NCBI GenBank assembly: GCA_964347545.1
Contig: CAYFZZ010000271.1
Coordinates: 1 to 6,526, forward strand
Source: CS4-C045 sp964347545
GTDB lineage: Bacteria > Planctomycetota > Planctomycetia > Pirellulales > UBA7805
Direction: 5' to 3'
Length of the DNA stretch: 6,526 nucleotides
The notes beneath the pieces were generated by a model. The model was not told the DNA's origin. It saw nothing but the letters and a program-made list of their open reading frames with translations, and ran no database searches. How positions within the stretch are numbered: position 1 is the stretch's first letter; the number at the start of each line of letters is the position of its first letter. Below are positions 1-5,430 of this stretch, piece by piece. The translations under genes and the position numbers were made by a program.

Positions 1-1737
1 GCCGTGTGGGATCGGGCGCTGCCCATCGAGCTGTTTGCCAGCCGCAAAGTGGAGGTTCCCTCGGCGGTCCAACAGGTGATGGACGATTCCCTGGACGTGG
101 TGGCTGGCCATCGCCGAGCCGGCACGTTGCTGGACGCCCACCAGAAGATTCCGGAGGCGGTGTTGAGCGACCTGGCGGAGGTCGGCTACTGGGGGCTGCT
201 GGTCGGCCAGGAATATGGTGGGAGCGGAGCGAAATTTTCCGCTTTTGCCCCCTTCCTCACCAGAATGGCCATGGCTGATCCCACGATTGCGGGGCTGGCC
301 AGCGTGCACGGTTGTATCGGCGCCGTCGATCCGGTGCGGACCTTTGGCACGGCAGAACAAAAGCAGCGGTTCCTACCCGACCTGGCCAGCGGCCGACGCC
401 TGTCGGCCTTCGCCCTGACCGAACCCTGCGCCGGCTCGGACCTGACCGCCTTGCGAACACGGGCTGAGCTGAAGAACGGGCAGTACCTGGTCAACGGCGA
501 GAAGTTGTTCATTACCAACGTCGTGCCGGGACGCACGATCGGCCTGGTGTGCCTGATTGAGGATCGGCCGGCGGTGCTGATCGTGGACCTGCCTCCTGAG
601 GAAAACGATCAGTTTCAGTTACGCAAATACGGCCTGTGGGCGTTGAAACACACCTACAACCAGGGGATCGTGTTCCGCGATTTCCCGGTGCCGGCCGAGA
701 ACCTGTTGACCCCTCCGCGGGGAGACGGGCTGACCATCGCTTATCACGGCTTGAACCTGGGACGCGTCTCCCTGTGTGCCAACGCGGCGGGCACGATGCG
801 GTTGATGATGGCCAGCATGATTCCCTGGGCTCATTTCCGCCGCACCTACGGGGAATACATCGCCAAACGGGAACTGGTCCAGCGGCGGTTGGGGATCTTG
901 GCCGGCATGATCGTGGGCTGTGACGCGCTGGTCGCCTGGTGCGCCGGGCTGATCGATCAGGGCTATCGAGGCGAGATGGAATGCATCGTGGCCAAAATCT
1001 TTGGCAGCGAGATGCAAAAGGAAGCGGCGATTGAACTGTTCATGAAGACGCACGGCGGCCGCAGCTTCCTGCACGGCCACATGCTGGGCGACAACGTCCA
1101 CGAATTCCTGGCGCCCTGCATTTATGAGGGGGAAGGGGAAATGCTGGGCATGGCCTTTTTCAAATCCCTCGTCAAACATCACGGGCGGGAATTCTTCGAG
1201 CCGATTGGGCGGGCCTTGCAGGCGGCAGGCATCCAGCAGCCCAGCCTGGCCAACCCCGCTCACCTCTGGGCCCTCAAAGGCCCCATGCTGACCTACGCCC
1301 GCTGGCTGGTCGGCCAAAAGTTACGGCCGGCCGCGCGGGTCGACCTGAGCGGCATGCCGCCCCAGCTGCGACAGCACGCCGAGTTTGCGGTTCGCCGCCT
1401 GCAGAAGATGCCGTTGGAGCTGAGCCAGACGATGAGCAAACATCAGCTGGCGTTGGCGGATCGACAATGCCGCATGGCCGCTCTGTCGGACAAGGTCCAG
1501 AACCTCCTGACCATGCTCTGCACCACCCTCTACGCCGCGGGGCAGGACGATGAGGTGATCCGTGCCGCCGCCGACGTGCTGTGCCTCCAGCTGACCCGTC
1601 GCGTGACTGGGGGGCATCCCAGCGACCGTTATTTTCGGGCGGTCAACCAGCTGGGGAGGACCGTCCTGGACGGTGGCTTCCGCTCAGTGGCCGGAGTGGA
1701 CACGGGCGAGATTTTGATGAGGTATCCGGACGCTTAG
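1..1737 (+). CDS. Long-form acyl-CoA dehydrogenase (5' end probably beyond window)
   Basis: This is a flavin enzyme expected to introduce the alpha-beta double bond into a fatty acyl-CoA in the first step of beta-oxidation. Residues are counted from the GTG at position 4. The N-terminal helical domain includes GLLVGQEYGG (64-73), the usual ACAD 'GLxxxxEYGG' element. The FAD/substrate motif FALTEPCAGSD is at 136-146, followed by NGEKLFITN (164-172). The middle beta domain ends in FRDFPVPAENLL (224-235). The C-terminal helical domain has HGGRSFLHGH (350-359) and IYEGEGEM (373-380), in which E375 aligns with the catalytic Glu of the medium-chain enzyme (YEGTS). About 180 residues follow, so the protein is longer than the usual 380-400 and resembles the very-long-chain/ACAD9-like group with an extra helical domain. 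The frame is open to base 1, and the GTG at 4 has no visible ribosome site, so the real start is likely upstream. The stop is TAG at 1735-1737. The family call is very safe; chain-length specificity is not readable. Confidence 0.93.
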   Translation, partial: AVWDRALPIELFASRKVEVPSAVQQVMDDSLDVVAGHRRAGTLLDAHQKIPEAVLSDLAEVGYWGLLVGQEYGGSGAKFSAFAPFLTRMAMADPTIAGLASVHGCIGAVDPVRTFGTAEQKQRFLPDLASGRRLSAFALTEPCAGSDLTALRTRAELKNGQYLVNGEKLFITNVVPGRTIGLVCLIEDRPAVLIVDLPPEENDQFQLRKYGLWALKHTYNQGIVFRDFPVPAENLLTPPRGDGLTIAYHGLNLGRVSLCANAAGTMRLMMASMIPWAHFRRTYGEYIAKRELVQRRLGILAGMIVGCDALVAWCAGLIDQGYRGEMECIVAKIFGSEMQKEAAIELFMKTHGGRSFLHGHMLGDNVHEFLAPCIYEGEGEMLGMAFFKSLVKHHGREFFEPIGRALQAAGIQQPSLANPAHLWALKGPMLTYARWLVGQKLRPAARVDLSGMPPQLRQHAEFAVRRLQKMPLELSQTMSKHQLALADRQCRMAALSDKVQNLLTMLCTTLYAAGQDDEVIRAAADVLCLQLTRRVTGGHPSDRYFRAVNQLGRTVLDGGFRSVAGVDTGEILMRYPDA

Positions 1738-1745
1738 CCCACCGG

Positions 1746-1757
1746 CAGCGGCCGCTG
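1746..1757. repeat. 12-base perfect palindrome after the acyl-CoA dehydrogenase stop
   Basis: CAGCGGCCGCTG reads the same on both strands and begins eight bases after the TAG stop. As RNA it could form only a four-pair stem around GGCC. No T-run follows, so it is at best a weak 3'-end structure and not a convincing intrinsic terminator. Confidence 0.35.
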
Positions 1758-1800
1758 GACCCCTTCCCCGCCCCGCCCTAGAATAAAGAGGTAGCGGAAA

Positions 1801-1830
1801 TTGACAGCTCGCCTCGGCCGAAGTTAGACT
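1801..1830 (+). promoter_or_regulatory. Candidate sigma-70-like promoter for the pilM-like operon
   Basis: A perfect -35 hexamer TTGACA (1801-1806) is followed after 18 bases by TAGACT (1825-1830), a four-of-six match to TATAAT. It lies in the only sizeable intergenic space of the window and points toward the downstream gene. It would give a leader of roughly 135 bases before the ATG at 1974. The spacer contains an eight-base palindrome TCGGCCGA (1814-1821), which could be an operator half-structure or chance. The site was found by eye. Planctomycete promoters can deviate from this consensus, so the call is moderate. Confidence 0.42.
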
Positions 1831-1895
1831 GAAATAGATGCCAAACCCAGGCGGGCGGATCTGTCTCTTCGGGCCATTTGCCAGCGCTCCTCTGC

Positions 1896-1915
1896 CCCCC
1901 TGCCGGGGGACTTTT
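1896..1915 (+). other. GC hairpin followed by TTTT in the leader (possible weak terminator or attenuator)
   Basis: CCCCC (1896-1900), a four-base TGCC loop and GGGGG (1905-1909) form a short perfect hairpin. It is followed by A, C and then TTTT at 1912-1915. The T-run is short and the stem is only five pairs, so this is weak as an intrinsic terminator. It lies after the candidate promoter, so it could end leftover transcription from the acyl-CoA dehydrogenase gene, act as a leader attenuator, or be incidental in GC-rich DNA. Confidence 0.22.
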
Positions 1916-1960
1916 GGTCCGAGGCAGGCACGTTTCCGCAGATAGACGTTGATCGGAACA

Positions 1961-1966
1961 GAGGGG
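1961..1966 (+). promoter_or_regulatory. Shine-Dalgarno site fixing the start of the pilM-like gene
   Basis: GAGGGG lies seven bases before the ATG at 1974 and supports that start. Between it and the coding region, TTCGC (1968-1972) and GCGAA (1977-1981) form a perfect inverted repeat whose four-base loop GATG contains the start codon. Confidence 0.6.
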
Positions 1967-1973
1967 TTTCGCG

Positions 1974-4175
1974 ATGGCGAAGGTCACCGCCACATGGGGT
2001 ATCGATGTGGGCCACTGTGCCCTCAAGGCCCTATGTTGCCAACTCGACGAAAAACAACCGGGCAAAGTCGTCGCCACCGCATTCGACTACGTCGAGTATC
2101 CCAAGATCTTGACGCAGGCGGAAGCGGATCCGGTCGAGCTGGTGCGGGATGCCCTGGCGACGTTTCTGGATCGTAACGAGCTGCGGGGTTCGAAAGTCGC
2201 GGTCTCGGTTTCGGGGCAGAGCGGGTTGGCGCGGTTTATCAAACTGCCGCCCGTCGAGACGAAAAAAATTCCCGACATCGTGCGCTATGAGGCCAACCAG
2301 CAGATTCCCTTCGACCTGGAAGAGGTGATCTGGGATTACCAGCGGATGTTCGGCGGCAGCGAAGAGGAGGGCTTTGCGCTGGAGACCGAAGTTGGCCTGT
2401 TTGCCATGAAGCGGGACCAGGTCTACGAAGAGATCGAACAATTTCTGAAGGCCAATGTCGAAATCGACGTCGTCCAGCTCGCCCCGCTGGCAATCTACAA
2501 TTTTCTGATTTTCGATCAGATGGGCGAGCTGCCTCCGGAGGAAGAGTTCGATCCGGAAAACCCGCCGGAATCGACCGTGGCCTTGTCGATCGGCACGGAG
2601 AACACCGACCTGGTAATCACCAACGGATTTCGGGTCTGGCAGCGCAGCGTCCCGTTGGGGGGCAGTCACTTCACCAAGGCCCTGGTCAAGGAACTGCAAG
2701 AGACGTATGCCGGCGCGGAGGAGCTGAAGCGGCGGGCGACCGAGGCCGCCGACCCGAAGGCTCTGTACCAGGCCATGCGGCCGGTGTTTCGCGACCTGCT
2801 GACCGAAATCCAACGCTCGATCGGCTATTTCCACAGCATCGATCGCGCCGCCAAGATCGGACGCGTCCTGGCCATGGGCAACTCGATGAAGCTGCCCGGC
2901 CTGAAACGTTACCTCTCGCAACACCTCGGCCAGGAGGTGGACGAAGTCGAGACGATGAAGCAGCTGGTCGGCCCCGCCGTGCTCGCCGCTCCCGGCTTCA
3001 AAGACAACATTCTCAGCTTCCCCGTCGCCTACGGCCTGGCCATCCAAGGCCTCGACGTTGGCCGGCTGCGGACCAACCTGGTACCGACCGAGCTGGTGTT
3101 GGATCGAGCCATCGACCGCAAGAAGCCCTGGGCCGTCGCCGCCTCGTTGCTGCTGGCCCTGGGCTGCCTGCTGAATTTCGTGCTTCTCTGGTGGCCCTGG
3201 TCGCAGGTTCGGATCAATGAGGACGAACGCTGGAAGTCCGCGACCAGCCAGGTGCAGACCGTAGCCACCCAGCTGGATTCCAACGACGCGGCCTACGCCA
3301 AGGCCCAGGAGAACTACCAGAACACCGTCGATCTGGGCAAGCAAATTCTGGTTCATTACGAGCGCCGCGCAGATTGGCTCAACCTCGCCAAGGCCATCGA
3401 TCAGTGCTTGCCCCAAAATCAGAAGCCCACCGCCGGTGACCCGGCCGCCAGCCTCATCGGCGGCGAGGGGGCGGAACCGCAGGAGGAGGACCTCCAAAAA
3501 CTGACGAAGATCTGGCTGACCAGCATGAAAGTCCGGCAGGTGGACGATTTGGGCAAATGGTACACCGACGAACTCGATGAAAAGTACCAGATGCACAACA
3601 CGACGATCCAGTTGGAGATTGAGGAGACCGCCGAGGAGAAGCAGCGGAAAAAAGCTTGGGCCGGCATCCTCGATGAGGAACAGACAAAGGCCCAAGCCGC
3701 AGCCCGAGGGGCTGACAAAAACCAGCTGGAGCCGCTGGAGGCCAAGTTTGTCGCCGAGAAAAAGCCCCGCGGTCCGGGATATGTGGTCCAGCTGGAAGGC
3801 TACCATTATCACAACTCGCGCCAGTACGCCGCCGACGACCACTTTGTCCGCCGCACGCTGGTGCACCACCTGCAGGACAAGCTGGTCACCTTGCCCGACA
3901 GCGGCGGTCGCGACCAGCAGGTGTCGGTCAAGAAGCTGGGCATCAGCCACCCCCTGGTACGGGAGTGGGGCCAGCCCGCGACCGTGCGGATACCCAAGTC
4001 GCCCGGAAAAGCCGGAAGTGGCCCCCAGGAAGTGACCCAATACCGGTTCGTCGTGCAGTTCGCCTGGCAGCCCCAGCCGCCGGCGCCAGGCGAGGCGGAC
4101 GAGTCGGACGAGGCAGACGAGTCGGACGAGTCGGACGAGGCAGACCAGGTGGCCCAGACAGATCCCAATCCCTGA
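1974..4175 (+). CDS. pilM: PilM-like actin-fold protein joined to a membrane-anchored PilN-like region
   Basis: This is likely a core inner-membrane scaffold of a type IV pilus or type II secretion-like machine. Residues 5-360 follow the PilM plan: phosphate-1 loop GIDVGHCALKA (9-19), QIPFDLEEVIWDYQ (110-123), phosphate-2 region LSIGTENTDLVI (204-215), VPLGGSHFTKAL (226-237), and AMGNSMKLPGL (300-310). PilM normally ends near residue 350. Here TNLVP (367-371), matching the INLLP-type motif at the PilN N-terminus, leads through a basic DRKKPW stretch into one membrane helix (386-409). A helical, coiled-coil-like segment (415-475) follows, and then a region with strands such as IWLTSMKV (513-520), GYVVQLEGY (602-610) and FVVQFAW (692-698), consistent with a PilN-like periplasmic domain carrying charged insertions. 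The tail is E-(A/S)-D repeats. S205 replaces the Asp usual in the second phosphate loop. The PilM call is strong; the PilN half rests on order and motif only. It is the first gene of an apparent three-gene operon, and the next gene starts 43 bases later. Confidence 0.88.
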   Translation: MAKVTATWGIDVGHCALKALCCQLDEKQPGKVVATAFDYVEYPKILTQAEADPVELVRDALATFLDRNELRGSKVAVSVSGQSGLARFIKLPPVETKKIPDIVRYEANQQIPFDLEEVIWDYQRMFGGSEEEGFALETEVGLFAMKRDQVYEEIEQFLKANVEIDVVQLAPLAIYNFLIFDQMGELPPEEEFDPENPPESTVALSIGTENTDLVITNGFRVWQRSVPLGGSHFTKALVKELQETYAGAEELKRRATEAADPKALYQAMRPVFRDLLTEIQRSIGYFHSIDRAAKIGRVLAMGNSMKLPGLKRYLSQHLGQEVDEVETMKQLVGPAVLAAPGFKDNILSFPVAYGLAIQGLDVGRLRTNLVPTELVLDRAIDRKKPWAVAASLLLALGCLLNFVLLWWPWSQVRINEDERWKSATSQVQTVATQLDSNDAAYAKAQENYQNTVDLGKQILVHYERRADWLNLAKAIDQCLPQNQKPTAGDPAASLIGGEGAEPQEEDLQKLTKIWLTSMKVRQVDDLGKWYTDELDEKYQMHNTTIQLEIEETAEEKQRKKAWAGILDEEQTKAQAAARGADKNQLEPLEAKFVAEKKPRGPGYVVQLEGYHYHNSRQYAADDHFVRRTLVHHLQDKLVTLPDSGGRDQQVSVKKLGISHPLVREWGQPATVRIPKSPGKAGSGPQEVTQYRFVVQFAWQPQPPAPGEADESDEADESDESDEADQVAQTDPNP
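4092..4145 (+). repeat. Six-copy 9-base tandem repeat coding E-(A/S)-D
   Basis: Six in-frame units GAG-(GCG, TCG, GCA, TCG, TCG, GCA)-GAC follow without a break. They encode residues 707-724 of the PilM/PilN-like protein as a strongly acidic tail just before its C-terminus. A whole-unit gain or loss keeps the reading frame, so copy number could vary between strains. Confidence 0.85.
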
Positions 4176-4182
4176 ACGGCCA

Positions 4183-4198
4183 CGGCCGGGACCGGCCG
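4183..4198. repeat. Perfect GC inverted repeat between the first and second operon genes
   Basis: CGGCCGG (4183-4189) and CCGGCCG (4192-4198) are exact inverted arms around GA, eight bases after the TGA and 20 bases before the next ATG. As RNA a stable small stem is possible (outer five pairs with a six-base loop). No T-run follows, so it is not an intrinsic terminator. It could influence mRNA processing or stability between the two genes. Confidence 0.4.
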
Positions 4199-4218
4199 CA
4201 GCCCGAAGAGCTGTCGTT

Positions 4219-5430
4219 ATGGAAAAAATCAAACCCTGGCTGGAAATGCTGAAAAAGCACCACTTCTGGCTGCTCGCCGGGCTCTGCCTGGTGATCATCC
4301 TCTACTGCTGGAACAGCGCCGCCAGGGAAATTACCGAACAGTTTCAGGCCAACCAGCTGAAAGTCGACAGCGAGTTCAGCAAGATCCAGAAACTGAGCAG
4401 CCGGCCGCAGTTCCCCAATCCCCAATGGGAGAAGGAAGTCCTGGCCAAGGACAAAGAAGTTCTCCGACAAATCGAAAAAGCCTCTGGCCGGATCGTCAAA
4501 CAGCAGGAACCGGTGCTCAGCTGGTCCGATACTTTCAGCCCGGCCTTTATCGAAGTGGCCAACGAGCAATCGCCGCTGGAATGGCCCGACGAAGCGATGG
4601 CCGAATTTCGGTGGGCCATGCCGAAGGAGGTCGAGCGGTTGAGGAAGATCGTGGGTGCCGCTGAATCCCAGGATGACCCCGGAGTGCAGTGGAACCCGAC
4701 AGACTACCAAAAAATCCAGGAGGCGTTCTCGATACTGCCCGCCAAGGAGGTGGTGATGACGATGCGGAATCGGTATTGGGCCTTTGAAAGCCTGGCCAAG
4801 ATCGTGGCCGCCACCAATGCCGGGACCGACGACAAATTCAATCTGCCGATCCACAACCTGGAGGTCATGGCGGTAGGGGACGAACGGGCCGGCATGGATC
4901 CCGAGGCCTGGCAGCTCGAGGGATTGCCAGCGGCCGCCGCCGCCGGCCAACCCACCACGATTACCGGCTACCAGGTGTGGCCCTTCCGCTTGCAGGTGCG
5001 GATGAATCTGGAGCACCTCGATCGGCTGCTGACCGCCTGCGCCAACTCGGAATTAGCGCTGGATGTCACGGGGCTCCGCTTTGAACACCCAAATCGGACC
5101 GTGGAAGTCAAACAGGAACAGCCCGAGCAGCGTCCGCGGTTTCGAGGCGGCATGGGCGGCTTTGGGGGCCGAGCACCATCGCCGCCGCCCCCCGAGGAAG
5201 AAATGGAAAAACCCGAAGCCACGCCTTCCATCCCACCTCGCGGGACACTGGTCGAGATCACCGGCGTGGTCTACATCGCCAACCAAACATTCCTGAAGAC
5301 GAAACTGGCCAAACCCGTCAAGGCCGCCGCCGTCACGCGGCCAGCTCGGCGGCTGATCACCGCCACCCTCCCCCCCCAGCGGGGGACCAGCGCAGGGCAA
5401 CACCATCTGGCGGAGGAACGGGCGTCATGA
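4219..5430 (+). CDS. Single-pass membrane protein with PilO-like C-terminal domain
   Basis: A short cytoplasmic N-terminus, MEKIKPWLEMLKKHH, precedes one membrane helix (16-31) and a charged, probably periplasmic, helical stretch (35-95). This is the usual PilO/GspM layout. Near the end, VWPFRLQVRMNLEHLDRLL (253-271), LDVTGLRFEHP (281-291) and LVEITGVVYIAN (344-355) fit the PilO pattern: a strand, a helix that positions the domain, a strand, then a final strand ending in 'xxYxxN'. PilO partners PilN to bridge the inner membrane and the periplasm. The family is usually near 200 residues; this one is 403, with a long middle part (100-250) that I cannot assign and a Gly/Pro-rich insertion (305-340) inside the predicted domain. 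The start ATG has only a weak GAAGAG upstream (4205-4210). The stop overlaps the next start. The last 40 residues look unstructured. The call rests on topology, position and pattern and is moderate; no catalytic function is expected. Confidence 0.66.
   Translation: MEKIKPWLEMLKKHHFWLLAGLCLVIILYCWNSAAREITEQFQANQLKVDSEFSKIQKLSSRPQFPNPQWEKEVLAKDKEVLRQIEKASGRIVKQQEPVLSWSDTFSPAFIEVANEQSPLEWPDEAMAEFRWAMPKEVERLRKIVGAAESQDDPGVQWNPTDYQKIQEAFSILPAKEVVMTMRNRYWAFESLAKIVAATNAGTDDKFNLPIHNLEVMAVGDERAGMDPEAWQLEGLPAAAAAGQPTTITGYQVWPFRLQVRMNLEHLDRLLTACANSELALDVTGLRFEHPNRTVEVKQEQPEQRPRFRGGMGGFGGRAPSPPPPEEEMEKPEATPSIPPRGTLVEITGVVYIANQTFLKTKLAKPVKAAAVTRPARRLITATLPPQRGTSAGQHHLAEERAS
5412..5416 (+). promoter_or_regulatory. 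Shine-Dalgarno and ATGA coupling site for the fourth gene
   Basis: GGAGG lies ten bases before the ATG at 5427, inside the end of the preceding coding region. The ATG overlaps the TGA stop as ATGA (5427-5430), which suggests translational coupling and matched output of the two membrane proteins. Confidence 0.65.

Noticed and set aside
619..1317. A 232-codon minus-strand open frame opposite the acyl-CoA dehydrogenase
   Set aside because: It is antisense to the conserved catalytic region of a clear enzyme gene and shows no independent motif.
1746..1757. CAGCGGCCGCTG as an intrinsic terminator of the acyl-CoA dehydrogenase gene
   Set aside because: As RNA the stem is only four pairs and there is no T-run after it. 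It is listed only as a palindrome.
3577..4035. A 152-codon plus-strand open frame inside the pilM-like gene
   Set aside because: Its translation is dominated by Arg, Ser, Thr and Pro, typical of an out-of-frame reading of GC-rich DNA, and it lies wholly within a gene with domain evidence.
4092..4145. The 9-base repeats as a CRISPR array or protein-binding iterons
   Set aside because: The units are directly adjacent with no spacers and stay in codon frame at the end of a coding region, so they are a coding minisatellite.
2031..4298. A 755-codon open frame on the minus strand opposite the pilM-like gene
   Set aside because: It mirrors the whole plus-strand gene. Its translation is rich in Leu, Gly, Val, Arg and His with no domain pattern, as expected from GC-rich codon bias read in reverse. 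The plus-strand frame has recognisable PilM motifs and a ribosome site.
5363..5390. CCCCC-AGC-GGGGG hairpin at 5373-5385 as a terminator
   Set aside because: It sits inside the coding region of the PilO-like gene, has no T-run, and the next gene overlaps the stop, so termination here makes little sense.
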